From Hofstenia miamia (Eukaryota; Xenacoelomorpha; Acoela): 64,000 bases of DNA. The notes beneath the pieces are model-generated. The model was given only the letters and a program-made list of their open reading frames with translations, was not told where the DNA came from and made no database searches. The stretch lies in NCBI GenBank assembly GCA_004352715.1, contig SCFE01000098.1, positions 1,315,873 to 1,379,872 of the forward strand, in the 5' to 3' direction. Of the stretch, positions 44,201 to 50,333 are shown in pieces (within the stretch, counting starts at the first letter, position 1; each line of letters begins with the position of its first letter). Made by a program: the position numbers and the translations under genes.

Positions 44201-46193
44201 TAAAAAAGAGATTATACATGTATATGACACAAAAGAAGGATTCATTCTAAATATATTTTCTTGCATTCAAAAGTATTGTAGTTCTCTTCTGTCGTGCTGA
44301 AGCAAACATTATCTTTAACAAGAAATTATTCATTAGAGGAAATCAAAACAAACAGTGCAGAAATAATTGTTTTCATTCAAAATTTACTATTTTAGCATTT
44401 ATGGGAAAGAATGCTGTCTCGTTTACAAATGTATTAGACCCAAACGATTCTCTATTTAAAAAATCTTAATATATACAAAGAAAACTCAACTGAAGAATTA
44501 CAAAACTTAAACATTAAATAATTTTTAGCCTAGTTTACAACAACATGCAGCACGACGCCATACTATGGCACAAAAAATACCTTTATGTTGATCAAGCAAT
44601 TATAATTTAACAATAAAGGCAGTGAATAATGTACTTTGGTTTTCAAAAGCGCAATAATGAAATCCCTGCAATCCAAACTGCAAAATTAATATTCTAAGTT
44701 ATAGTTGATCCCTTAAAGTAAAGTTGCAGAATTTCAAAGCATTTGGATCATACGAAAAATCAGCATAGCTCAACTAGCGCTAAATAACAAAATCACAATC
44801 TTTCTGTAAAGAAAGCTTCTAATGTGAAAACACTACTACTTAATGTTATCAGTTATAGACGTATATACCAAAATCGCAATTGTATTAGCAAACAAAACGC
44901 TGTCTAATTCACTAGATGGTACATGATATTGAAGTCATTTGTTTGACTATGTGTTAAATAAATATCGAACCTTATCTTCATATCTTAGATGAACATTGGT
45001 GACTTGCACTTCCAAGCCTTTAATTGCAGCTTGAATATAACTGGAAAACATAGAATCTAAAAAAGCTTTTATCAAAGATTATACATGGGTCATATCTAAC
45101 AACAGATGATAACGTCACATTTCCTATTAAAGTTATGATGCCTTAGCTCTTTATACAAAACAGGTTATTTATTGTTATTATCGACAGGATTAAGTGCTAC
45201 CACGCTAAAAACTATTGGATAAATTTTCAAAGTAGCAGAAACGTCAATACAAATAATACCTTTCTGATCATCGTCTTTCTGCTTCAAGGTGCGCTGTTCT
45301 TCAATTTTTGATAAATCCTTCAACTTTCTTTCAATGGCAGCCTTGCGACTTTTTTCGTCATCATAATTCATGTCTAAATAACAACCCGAACTAGTGAGAC
45401 TATAGTATAATAAAATCAGTAAAAATGTTAATGAAATTAGATAGAAGTCAATTCAAAAAGTATGCAGACCCCCAAATACTGTTTCAGCAATACAAAGCAG
45501 CATTAAAATTGTGAAGAAGCAAAAAATTAAGACATTTAAACTGCATTTTCCATATTAAGTTAAAAGCGGTTATTTGGGAAATATTTAGAATTTGATTAGG
45601 GTGTCTTCATGAATATAATATATATATATATATATATATAGACGAAATTCCATTACGGTAAATGCCTTGGTTGTATAAAATGAGTATGTAAAATGCATGA
45701 GATATCTGGAAAATGTAATTCATCAAATAAAATTACAAACCAGAAGATGGCACAACCAGAGCATACAGGCCATCGAGTTTAACTACTATTGGATGCTTGT
45801 TGATGTTAAAGGGAATGTTCAAGCTGAGCTTAGAGACGCACCCAGCCTTAATTCTAACAGGTATTCCAAATGTTTCCTAATTAATGATTTTAGAATGTAT
45901 ATGTAAATTAATAAAATTACCAAAACATTTTCTTGTAGCTCCAAATTGTTTAATGTAACATTGCCTAAACAACAAATGTAAATTCATGCTGTATTCAAAT
46001 ATCATGATTAGCAGAATATTATTTTTGATCTATATAAATGTATTTAATTATTGAATTAATTAAATATGGATAAGTAAATTTCAATACCTGACAGAATACT
46101 GACTTTTAGTTGATTAGTGTTTAGATTTTTAATGAAGTCGCCGCCAAATTTATTTATAAGGTAAATTGCTACATTCTTAATAACATCTGCCAT
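2933..46193 (-). CDS. VPS13: VPS13 (VPS13A/C-type) bridge-like lipid transfer protein, 5' portion, 26 exons
   Basis: VPS13 proteins are long beta-groove rods that move bulk phospholipid between organelles at membrane contact sites. I joined these minus-strand exons: 46193-46088, 45964-45921, 45876-45741, 45373-45260, 45056-44971, 44160-44044, 44003-43890, 43397-43212, 42083-41974, 36083-35915, 31845-31683, 29779-29533, 27178-27016, 26975-26741, 26570-26341, 24735-24456, 22496-22271, 17709-17556, 17345-17180, 14060-13953, 13889-13786, 13587-13423, 9618-9442, 9070-8943, 3316-3166, 3089-2933. All have GT donors and AG acceptors, and phases agree throughout, giving about 1,345 codons with no stop. 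Colinear family motifs include the N-terminal chorein segment, HLRYED in exon 5, a WW pair across exons 9/10 and YKAIGY in exon 12. The start is the only in-frame ATG after an upstream stop. Family members usually exceed 3,000 residues, so the middle and C-terminus lie left of the window. The exon 7/8 join is the weakest. It is closer to VPS13A/C than to VPS13B or D. Confidence 0.95.
3317..5040. other. VPS13 intron 24, left part
   Basis: No coding content was recognised. A 31-bp unit is repeated in tandem at 4022-4083 with one difference (gaaaac/gaacac), and a TA microsatellite lies at 5013-5044. Confidence 0.5.
5045..6250 (-). pseudogene. Tc1-like transposase, degenerate
   Basis: Tc1 transposases cut and paste their element at TA sites. 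On the minus strand a start (MGKGKELSTDL) lies near 6243. Broken frames follow with PRFSVQTFVQKNKVIG and a KPRSGRKRK-like linker. An open piece at 5597-5391 reads KHTSHLVTNWLKSNRIEV, then NPIENMGQELKRRVHCRRL. It ends near 5284 with a VNGYHRRLVAVEQANGHATK-type tail. Many frameshifts and stops make it inactive. The 3' flank GGGGGCATAAGTTTATATAC resembles a Tc1 terminal repeat; the matching 5' repeat was not found. Confidence 0.88.
6475..6830 (-). pseudogene. LINE ORF2 C-terminal fragment
   Basis: A minus-strand frame over 6797-6543 reads ICNSPNHPLHNHVFFNKSRN, then RRRLFHAL; a +1 frame continues FIPCAVNYL. A short HPLH motif followed by a basic block and F(I)P.AVNYL is the usual end of ORF2 in CR1/Jockey-like LINEs. 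It is 5'-truncated and frameshifted. Confidence is limited because no reverse transcriptase motif remains. Confidence 0.45.
7542..7748. mobile_element. Small hairpin element (MITE-like)
   Basis: 7662-7745 is an 84-bp near-palindrome: ACTGGCGCTTTGTACTATGG reads inward on one side and its complement (CCATAGTACACAGCGCCAGT) on the other. A further copy of the left end (ACTGGCGCTATATACTATGG) sits at 7545, giving two nested left arms for one right arm. TATA flanks both outer ends. Confidence 0.6.
8943..9618 (-). CDS. VPS13: VPS13 exons 23-24
   Basis: Exon 23 (9618-9442) reads NFANNFQNIQNQLMMATNRA, then SSRIKLDVSVTAPLIIVPKS. Exon 24 (9070-8943) starts ALMANLGQLNIKNFFQKQ. They match the VPS13 helical spacer with an NFQ motif, the APVIVIP-type strand and the VDLGxIxVxN strand. 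Exon 24 ends in phase 2, and its arginine codon is completed by exon 25 nearly 5.6 kb away. Confidence 0.92.
9107..9142. repeat. TA microsatellite next to VPS13 exon 24
   Basis: Two (TA)n runs meet in an ATTAT centre and lie about 37 bp upstream of the exon 24 acceptor. Similar short TA runs occur at 7510-7527, 45617-45640 and 62159-62171. Confidence 0.85.
9914..9976. repeat. Perfect-looking hairpin with AATAAA on both strands
   Basis: Arms 9914-9941 and 9949-9976 pair at 26 of 28 positions around a 7-nt loop. Each arm begins AATAAAGATCTATCTAT on its own strand. It lies in VPS13 intron 22, about 300 bp upstream of exon 23 in the direction of transcription. Confidence 0.75.
10783..10897. repeat. 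26-bp tandem array, four copies
   Basis: The unit TTGTAAAATAATAATGGTGC plus TTAATT occurs four times with single-base differences. The core ATAATGGTGCT(T/A)AAT also appears at the right end of the inverted-repeat element at 36905-37885, so this may be the subterminal array of a related, truncated element. Confidence 0.75.
11096..11270 (+). pseudogene. Possible LINE ORF2 C-terminus after a gap
   Basis: An ATT microsatellite (11096-11123) runs into an 11-base gap. After it, one frame reads WNDLNLEIKKEQNYKHFRRK, then IKKILL. A WN(D/S)L motif followed by a basic FxxxxKKxLL helix is a common end of LINE ORF2 proteins. The piece is too short to be sure. Confidence 0.35.
11690..12095 (+). pseudogene. 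mariner-superfamily transposase remnant
   Basis: Two overlapping frames share one decayed protein. One reads STARKASKDKHVFHKFIDKR; the other reads KLQHEVVSSIRNVSLLMGIP, an HTH of the type found in mariner/IS630 transposases. A later segment reads VIWLIESYWGYLKQKCMPV, like the region around the third catalytic acidic residue (xIExxWGxLKxKV). Most of the catalytic core is missing. Confidence 0.5.
13423..14060 (-). CDS. VPS13: VPS13 exons 20-22
   Basis: Exon 20 (14060-13953) carries LDTSLQAISVAIQSDKANIS and the start of the FEG turn. Exon 21 (13889-13786) carries GLSSHVQVQKESIKINMAVK and ends ALYKK. Exon 22 (13587-13423) carries SGGDVFNLAVDVYPTVNATK and then FVFLYKYIMTLL. These match the VPS13A/C run of the type LNAFxVxVCxxxxNIAxIKIQG, IHKK and VYxHKFxMSLLNF. 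Intron 20 is 63 nt. Confidence 0.92.
14566..16360 (+). pseudogene. mariner-like (IS630/DUF4817-type) transposase, split by a later insertion
   Basis: Frames from 14566 read EKFVRLGETTFETGCYVSE-like sequence, SPKKFTRKRSVEIDIQRATM, then SDHLIGPYFFEG, NWPIPELKNLGI, HWIGRGSDAFDCP and ELKKAIFAAFGTV. The line resumes after 16269 with SGHSLKKW, RRWK and MNICKNNEGQHADRLD, the usual RTWRRxxLCxxHxGxHxxxLD tail. Frameshifts, stops and loss of part of the catalytic region make it inactive. An hAT-type element (15368-16261) interrupts it. Confidence 0.85.
15368..16261. mobile_element. hAT-type non-autonomous element nested in a mariner pseudogene
   Basis: The ends are inverted repeats: CAGAGGCGCACCCAG on the left and CTGGGTGCGCCCCTG on the right. 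They are flanked by a perfect 8-bp direct repeat GGTACAGT (15360-15367 and 16262-16269), the duplication length made by hAT transposases. The interior is mostly an assembly gap (15730-16200), so a transposase gene cannot be ruled in or out. Confidence 0.88.
16361..17179. other. Remainder of VPS13 intron 19
   Basis: No gene was recognised. A TA microsatellite lies at 17140-17161, about 20 bp from the exon 19 donor. The block CACTTTCCGGCTATCCTG at 16498 may be the outer end of the mariner element, but no partner was found. Confidence 0.4.
17180..17709 (-). CDS. VPS13: VPS13 exons 18-19
   Basis: Exon 18 (17709-17556) reads EEDKPIQKLRLIDASSSSES, then LLRVNFVKVNTITAPNFEEF. Exon 19 (17345-17180) reads INFSLVNVLLHQDAFLELA. 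Both align with the VPS13 motifs of the type LHLISSS, LLKVEYIKAD and FSSLNLLLQTQALL. An AT microsatellite begins about 20 bp past the exon 19 donor. Confidence 0.9.
17710..18475. other. VPS13 intron 17, segment between exon 18 and the LINE
   Basis: A C-run ends in a single N at 17848. The open frame at 18423-18229 on the minus strand matches no VPS13 segment, and exons 17 and 18 join directly without it. Confidence 0.4.
18476..20850 (-). mobile_element. CR1/Jockey-like LINE, 5'-truncated ORF2
   Basis: LINE ORF2 proteins combine an AP-type endonuclease with a reverse transcriptase. From 20850 downward the frame reads PPGRNTQILKYLSQS, VIIGGDWN (endonuclease GGDFN-type motif), then SDHKALLL (SDH motif) and a basic linker. 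An 883-base gap (19271-20153) hides the RT core. After it comes ILKYSDDSTIVAPC (the YADD box as YSDD), INYTKTKLMKFS, then LGIIFQDNMKFNKHCKQLL and a C-terminus with MPLVRTETFKNVL. The 3' end carries TGTTTTAA repeats near 18480-18500. The 5' end stops near 20850, so most of ORF1 and the endonuclease start is gone. Confidence 0.88.
20851..22270. other. VPS13 intron 17, no gene seen
   Basis: This is A+T-rich sequence between the LINE and VPS13 exon 17. No coding or repeat structure was supported. Confidence 0.5.
22271..22496 (-). CDS. VPS13: VPS13 exon 17
   Basis: After an acidic start (VPKSEATETEQLTDLFAKF) it reads YVERIGVMFNKVGSD and ends ASLQSFELEYQRY. This matches the VPS13 unit that opens the next groove repeat after the linker. 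It joins exon 18 in phase 2. Confidence 0.9.
22953..23688. repeat. 368-bp tandem duplication, two apparently identical copies
   Basis: 22953-23320 and 23321-23688 read the same throughout by eye, from TTTTTGGCAGTCAGC to AGCATGCTTGAAA. The lack of differences means a recent duplication or an assembly error. Confidence 0.88.
23035..24224. mobile_element. Long palindromic (foldback) element with TTAA ends and a duplicated left arm
   Basis: TTAACGGTTAAAC at 23403 and GTTTAACCGTTAA ending at 24224 begin arms of about 290 bp that pair with scattered mismatches. Shared blocks include ACCCCAAGAACAACTA, AACCTGATATTTTGTGACTT and CATCCTAACTTTGCTTA. About 300 bp of A+T-rich sequence separates the arms. 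The left arm is present twice because of a 368-bp tandem duplication (22953-23688). TTAA at both outer ends fits a TTAA-targeting element, but the termini do not look like piggyBac (no CCC). Confidence 0.75.
24456..24735 (-). CDS. VPS13: VPS13 exon 16
   Basis: It encodes PISFTLLLQKSIILRDSRFP, then VSGSVNSLCLSLNDKQLYHL and a Pro/Ser-rich tail (KLPFPKPTSSGYSPIIEEIS). This matches the VPS13 segment ending in a DKKLxxIMELIxSIPxP-type helix followed by a variable linker. The donor is a consensus G|GTAAGG. Confidence 0.92.
25439..25763. mobile_element. hAT-type MITE with perfect 8-bp target duplication
   Basis: The ends TAGAGAGTGATATTGGGTA and its inverted partner (TACCTCATATTTTCACTCTCTA) are flanked by ATGTAAAC at 25431-25438 and 25764-25771. 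The interior holds G-rich runs (GGGTTTCGGATCGGGTGCGG) unlike the flanks. At 325 bp it is too short to encode a transposase. It lies in VPS13 intron 15. Confidence 0.85.
26341..27178 (-). CDS. VPS13: VPS13 exons 13-15
   Basis: Three exons (27178-27016, 26975-26741, 26570-26341) encode contiguous groove sequence. Exon 13 has LQTFSVTGVRTSDDPPIS and FEIKPLNTDTDYRIK. Exon 14 has EGLEIVYDYNTVQRLLDF and then VDISVDIQPSFALVPYKG. Exon 15 has AFNLGAVKISSK and YAYSDFNVDVSQIQVLLLYS. Each has an obvious counterpart in VPS13A/C in the same order. Intron 13 (26976-27015) is 40 nt; reading through it meets a stop, so it must be spliced. Confidence 0.94.
27464..27662. repeat. AAT microsatellite plus 89-bp tandem duplication, probable retroposon 3' end
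   Basis: (AAT)n at 27464-27484 is followed by two copies of an 89-bp unit (27485-27573, 27574-27662) starting CTTTATTACATCAGTAAAAT. Read on the minus strand this is ...TGTAATAAAG followed by (ATT)n, the form of a LINE 3' end with a simple-repeat tail. No protein-coding part was identified upstream of it. Confidence 0.6.
28446..29134. mobile_element. hAT-type non-autonomous element, copy A
   Basis: The left end TAGAGATGGAAGTGGGCC and right end GCCCACTTCCATTTGCG are imperfect inverted repeats, flanked by perfect 8-bp repeats TTTCAAAG (28438-28445 and 29135-29142). The interior repeats GCCCC motifs and shares about 300 bp of colinear sequence with the element at 54023. No transposase frame is present. 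Confidence 0.87.
29533..29779 (-). CDS. VPS13: VPS13 exon 12
   Basis: The frame reads TISKITANSEDRAELYKAIG, then a beta-rich stretch containing VNFILSTISLQLIDD and DLIMRPSS. This is the family's ALYEAIGY-type motif followed by the next beta-groove unit. The phase-1 start and phase-2 end match exons 11 and 13. Confidence 0.93.
29780..31682. other. VPS13 intron 11, no gene seen
   Basis: A+T-rich sequence without recognisable exon, transposon end or array. Short minus frames at 31096-31281 and 31357-31548 show no known motif. Confidence 0.5.
31683..31845 (-). CDS. VPS13: VPS13 exon 11
   Basis: The encoded segment starts LGEEDLDIFNLDLARRLAE and ends near GWGGWFSSSTTVNEEVVS. It matches the VPS13 helix (EExLDxxNxxxAR) followed by the GW-rich turn. 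The acceptor TTTTTTCAG is clear. The donor GTAAAT gives phase 1, which agrees with exon 12. Confidence 0.92.
31846..35914. other. VPS13 intron 10, no gene seen
   Basis: It contains a 28-bp tandem duplicate at 32123-32178 and a TA microsatellite at 33117-33135. Overlapping frames on both strands at 34167-34398 have no recognisable content. Confidence 0.5.
35915..36083 (-). CDS. VPS13: VPS13 exon 10
   Basis: The translation starts WRYSYRCVVDQVRSRM and is rich in Lys, Arg and Tyr. It matches the basic helical segment that follows the EWW motif in VPS13A/C. The W at the exon 9/10 junction is completed across the splice, which supports the join. It sits alone, with introns of 5.9 kb upstream and 4.1 kb downstream, both containing repeats. 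Confidence 0.92.
36241..36392. repeat. Compound AAT/TA microsatellites
   Basis: (AAT)n runs directly into a long (TA)n to 36313, and a second (TA)n spans 36361-36391. Together they are the longest simple repeats in the window. Confidence 0.9.
36905..37885. mobile_element. Inverted-repeat element with ATTATAATGG(C/T)GCT ends
   Basis: The left end ATTATAAAGGCGCTGAATAC mirrors the right end GTATTTAGCACCATTATAAT. Each side carries further spaced copies (ATTATAATGGCG, GCGCTGAATACAAA), so the ends are arrays rather than single repeats. There is no transposase frame in the roughly 1-kb interior. The related array at 10783 suggests a family. The superfamily is unknown. Confidence 0.6.
37886..38470. 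other. Unassigned frame and AT repeats
   Basis: A basic 62-codon frame (37918-38106, with SDVIKHRVRRECIKIKNKP) is followed by ATA/AAT repeats and (TA)n at 38235-38265. It may be the tail of a retroelement, but I do not recognise it. Confidence 0.25.
38510..39235 (-). pseudogene. mariner-type transposase, degenerate
   Basis: Minus-strand frames read TSAQVVCQSANIPKSFVHRI and NNFYPHKNGH (an HTH as in mariner transposases). Further on come NVWCGEAYLHPN and RIWSNKRPTC, like the FxDEAxFxxNG and W..E.P region. At 38600-38550 comes SRSPDLNPLDY, stop, PWG, which is the last catalytic motif (PDLNPxDxxLWG). Several frameshifts and stops interrupt it. It lies in VPS13 intron 9. Confidence 0.7.
39668..40011. 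mobile_element. hAT-type MITE rich in CCGAAACCGA repeats
   Basis: The left end TAGAGCTCGACCGTATACCC and right end (GGTTTTGG...CAACCGAGT inverted) are imperfect inverted repeats. An 8-bp direct repeat ACTAAGAT flanks it (39660-39667 and 40012-40019). The interior has ACCGAAACCGAAAGG and its complement-like CGGTTTTT runs. The right terminus seems to lack the first few bases of the repeat. Confidence 0.72.
40349..41725. mobile_element. PIF/Harbinger-like non-autonomous element
   Basis: GGCCACGGTTAGA at 40349 and TCTAACCGTGGCC ending 41725 are perfect inverted repeats flanked by TAA (40346-40348, 41726-41728), the 3-bp TWA target typical of PIF/Harbinger elements. The interior includes a diverged tandem duplication (40797-41082 and 41083-41333) and many GTGATT/AATCAC motifs. 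A short frame at 40766 (MPRKRQIHTRKIF) ends after 13 codons. No transposase or Myb-like gene survives. Confidence 0.78.
41974..46193 (-). CDS. VPS13: VPS13 exons 1-9 (chorein N-terminus)
   Basis: This compact cluster encodes the conserved N-terminal chorein region. Exon 1 starts MADVIKNVAIYLINKFGG and exons 2-3 continue with NNLELQENVL and KLDGLYALVVPSSG, which match the spacing of the family's first beta-groove unit. Exon 4 is a charged helical stretch beginning DMNYDDEKSRKAAIERK. Exon 5 holds VHLRYED and exon 6 SIGISLSSF, both family hallmarks. Introns 2 and 6 are only 44 and 40 nt. Exon 7 is called to end at 43890 on a GTTTTT donor, because the stronger-looking GTAAGT donor at 43879 would break the frame into exon 8. 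A tiny extra exon between 7 and 8 is an alternative. Confidence 0.93.
42084..43211. other. VPS13 intron 8, no gene seen
   Basis: The plus-strand frame at 42982-43365 runs across this intron and into antisense of exon 8; it shows no known motif and is treated as chance. Confidence 0.5.
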
Positions 46194-46889
46194 TGCAATA
46201 ACATCTAGGAACTATAACGAGGAGGAATTAATTAATTTATTGCATTTAAAAAGTATAATACAAAAATTCGTATTATACAATTTCAAAGAGGAATTATTGA
46301 TGGGAAAGTGCCATCAAATAGACAAACCTTGGCTGTATTTAGTGCAGCAGTAAATATAAATTTTAAGTATCCGACAATGCTGAGGTCGAACAATAATCTC
46401 TTGTATTGTTAAGAAATATTTAGTTATGATCCCATGAAATAACAAAATAAACAGTAATTCGTGAACACGTGCTCAATAAATTTAGAAAACCATGACTAGT
46501 AAAAGTACTATACTCACATTAATATAAAGATAAATCTTATTAATAACTTAAAGAGTTTTGAATTTTATTATTAAACATTTCTTCTTTTAAAAAGTGTATG
46601 GCTAAAATATATGTAGGCCTACAAGGCATTCATAAAAGAAATATACTTAAGATCATCAGTGGAAATTTCTCAATTTGGATACAACAATACTTAGAACGTT
46701 TGCAATCTCTTATAAGTGGATGTACTGCAAGAACAATAACTTTAAAGTAATTTTTGTAATTGCTTTCAGAATAATAAAATAGCAAAATTATTAATTCGGC
46801 TTGCAAAAAAAATTATCAATATTTAATACGCATTAAGTGATTTAGGGAGCTAGTGGGAATTACAAATATAAGCATCGTTATAAGAATAC

Positions 46890-47325
46890 TCTCATACTGA
46901 CAAAGTTTACGATATTTTTGAAATGCGTCGCAAAGCTGATTTTAATTTATATACACGTCACCAAACCACCCTTTATATGAATGTTTCATGAAAAATAAAA
47001 GGCCTGCACATACTTCAAGATCTTTGAAGCTGTACCATCTACCGCTATGTAGGACAGAAACTTTCAAAAAGTGTTTTGTGAACAGAGTTCTGTCTACATT
47101 ATAATAATGTAGCAATCGTTGAAACTGGTAAAATCTCTACTACTCCTCACATTATTGTAGTCACTAAAAATGATTCTTAGTTTGGCATCACGCCTTGGAT
47201 GTTGTTTTCATTTTATTATTAATTAACTTTTATTTATTATTTATTTTAGTTTTGTATTTTAGTTTTTGCTAACCTGTATTTGGTTTTAGCTTATATTAAA
47301 TGTCTTAATGTCTTAATGTCTTAAT
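46890..47325 (+). pseudogene. LINE ORF2 C-terminus and 3' tail, same family as 18476-20850
   Basis: Plus-strand frames read VYDIFEMRRKADFNLY, then LYHLPLCRTETFKKCFVNRV. These match in order and spacing the minus-strand LINE's LYDAFQIREKEDMRLA and YQMPLVRTETFKNVL. The copy ends in three TGTCTTAA units (about 47300-47325), parallel to the TGTTTTAA units of the other copy. It is heavily 5'-truncated. Confidence 0.72.
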
Positions 47326-50290
47326 ATTCAAAATGAATTCCGTACAACATCGATAATTAAAAGTAATTCTGTATTAATATAATAATATACATAGATTATT
47401 TATGTCTAAACTATTGTATTAAGAATGTAGCACATCTCATGCTTCAAAGGAAGATAAACCTTATTAATAAAATTGATGATGATGACTAACAATGAAATAC
47501 TAACGCTGTTATATAATATAATTACAAATCGCTTGGACAAACTTTGTGAGCAGCTTAGGCTTGTTCAGCGTAGAAAATCCATTCACATTATCAAATAAAA
47601 GGTTAATGTGATGATAACGCTTAAAGCAATAGCAGCAATAAACCTCAGAAACAATCACTGTAATTTAATACATACAGGATTTATATCATTGTTTATAACA
47701 AATCTACATGCTCAAACAGAAAATATACACAGAATTTTTCAAAAATGAAATTCAAGGGATATCTAATCAGCTTAAACAATGATAGATGCAGTGATAACTA
47801 AATTACACATGCATACGAAAAAAATTATAAAACATATATTACTTAGCGAACGAACTGTTCCAAAATTTTCGAAGAGCTTGCAATGTGGAATAATCAAAAT
47901 CACCTATAACTAGAGACCTGACCTGATTCAGTATCAAATGTGCCTTAAACTAAACATGTTTAATCCTGATGTTGATAGAGGAAGGTATAAATAAATTAAA
48001 TTATAATTGCGTTTACACTTTATCTTAATGCAAACAACAGTGGTAGGTTAGGGAGGGGTGCCATTTAAAAAAAATTGGAAATATGCATATCTACGACTCA
48101 GAATTTATGTAGTAGAACATGAAATATGAGAAAACTATGTAATTTTCTCTATTGAACCAGTACCACCCTCCTGTACATACATCCTGTCAACTAAGCATCT
48201 ATAAAACTTTAGTAACAATATCAACTGATTTTGCACAATTAGCAACTTGAATATTTCATAGGCTATATACAGATGAGTTTGGCGCGTCTGATATCACAAT
48301 TTTCATTCTTTACCAATCATTTTTGGTCCTTCTACAAAGCTTAAGAGGGGTAGAAAAGAGATTTGTATTTTACACCCCTCCCTATATAGTTATAAATATA
48401 TTTCAAAAGAGAAAATTATTCTGATTAAAAATTTGTTAAAATTGAATATCAATTAAATATCAAATGAAATACTGCGACAATTAAGAGAGAGTGAACATAA
48501 ACTTTTCATTAAGCCAACAAAGCGTCTGTCATTGATGGTTCATTGGTATAAATGGTAACTATATCTAGGATTTGTGTTTTTTCACAAAAGCCTATGACGC
48601 ATATCACAAATAAAATAAAATAAAGCACTAAAGCAAAGTATTGCTACCAAATCATACTGAACTTACTGGAAGTTTGCTATTTGATCAAAACAAAATAAAA
48701 TTTATTAAACAATATGCATGCTGACAAACTTGATTTTGATACTGTTTTGATATGGACCGGATTAATGCTGATGGATCTAATCTAAAAATCCTGACCTGCC
48801 TCGACAATAATTATAACTATTACGTGCTCCTTGCAAGAATAGTAGATTATTTCAAAGGAACCTGCTTGAGCATATCATCTAAATACAACTTTTGAAACGC
48901 AATCCAACTGCATAAACCATTGTTAAATATTAGTTACTATGATGAGAGACACTGTGAGAATTTGCTCACGTATACCATAGAAGTGATTAGCAGCACTGGT
49001 AGTTTTGTTTAAATATTATATTTGGAATTATAACTACATTCCCTTTCTCCTGTGTTGCTAAACTTCTTAAATAAATAAATCCTAAGCGATTCAATGAAGA
49101 GATGATGTAAACTATCAGCCATTTACAAAATAAAAAGCTAAAAAATCTAATTTAGACTAGCTCAGCAAAAACGTTACTCAAAAAATATTTATAATGAAAT
49201 CATTAAATTAATTCGTAGAATAAATCAAAAATTTATAGGCATGATGTTATTTTAGAGGATCAACTATAATTGATTTAAAAAATATTTATTATTCTAACCC
49301 AAACCCTTCAATCAGCCATTGAAATTGCATTCATTATATCATGTTGATTAATTTCTTAGAATATTTCAAGTGTTGAAATTAGAATTTTAGGACGTCACTC
49401 CTCTAAAGTAAAATCATATATATATAATTTATTTTGAATTTCAACAAAATTAACATTTACAAAGTAGTAAAAATGGTGTTAGCTAAAGTGGGCTAAATTA
49501 CAAAGTGGCTAAAAACTAAAAATGCGATAGTTTCTAATCAGGAAATTATAAATCAACGCAATTTAGAAAAACTAAATAGTGCTTCTACAAGTGGAATTGA
49601 TATTTCTATTCAATTCTGCAATAACTCAAAATCTATAAATATTAATATTGCAAATTTAATTATTTTTGACCCACTTTAGCTTTTGCCGACTTTTCAGTAA
49701 ACCAGTAAAAATACATAAAACTCATATTGGCAAAAAAATTAATGAATGTAAATTCAAAAATGATCACTATTTTCACATCACTGTAGGGATTTATATCTAC
49801 TGTCGCCTGTCAAATGTTGCCAAAAGAATCCATCCTTATCACTTGGGGTATTTCTTACAGAGATAACATATAAAAACATGTCAAAGTACGAGTTAAACAA
49901 ATCAAATTTTTGAAAAATATGTTATATTTTATGTGTTATAAATTGTGAACAGACCGAAATCTATTTATGCAGTATACTAACTTAAGTTATTCAAGAATTT
50001 CAGTTACTATTTGCCAAATGTGTTAATATATCCAACTATAATTTGAAATTTACTATTACTTCTTTCAATAAAATTGTTAATATTCAGAAACACTGTATCA
50101 TTTTAGTAATTTAAAATTATAATGTATAATTTCGAATTTATAAGGTAATATGTAGATCTGTCCTGAAATACTAATTGTTAAGAAAAACTTAATAGTTTTT
50201 ATAATTTAACTTTTAAAAATTATTTTATGAGTTGAATTATTTAATTTTAACTTAATTTATTTCTAAATTTTGTTTGGTTAACTTATAATT
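47326..50290. other. Intergenic DNA upstream of EFHC1
   Basis: No gene was recognised. Inverted motifs AGGGAGGGGTG/CACCCCTCCCT (48050 and 48372) and AGCTAAAGTGGG/CCCACTTTAGCT (49480 and 49670) may mark small decayed elements; no target duplication was seen for either. Confidence 0.45.
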
Positions 50291-50293
50291 TAT

Positions 50294-50306
50294 GTATCCT
50301 AGGAAC
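50294..50306 (+). promoter_or_regulatory. X-box-like (RFX) motif 28 bp upstream of EFHC1 ATG
   Basis: GTATCCTAGGAAC is an imperfect inverted repeat. Its right half fits the RFX half-site RRNAAC; the left half has one mismatch to GYYNCC, and the spacer is 1 bp. RFX factors control many motile-cilia genes, so the position is suggestive. The transcription start is unknown and the site could be in the 5' UTR. Confidence 0.3.
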
Positions 50307-50333
50307 ATATGAATTTAAACAAAACGCATTGCG

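Larger units (their letters stand above)
46194..50333. other. Shared upstream region between divergent VPS13 and EFHC1
   Basis: The two start codons face away from each other across about 4.1 kb. The region is A+T rich, has no supported host exon, and holds a LINE tail at 46890-47325 and two weak inverted-repeat candidates at 48050-48382 and 49480-49682. Each gene probably has its own promoter here; I could not place either one. Confidence 0.6.
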
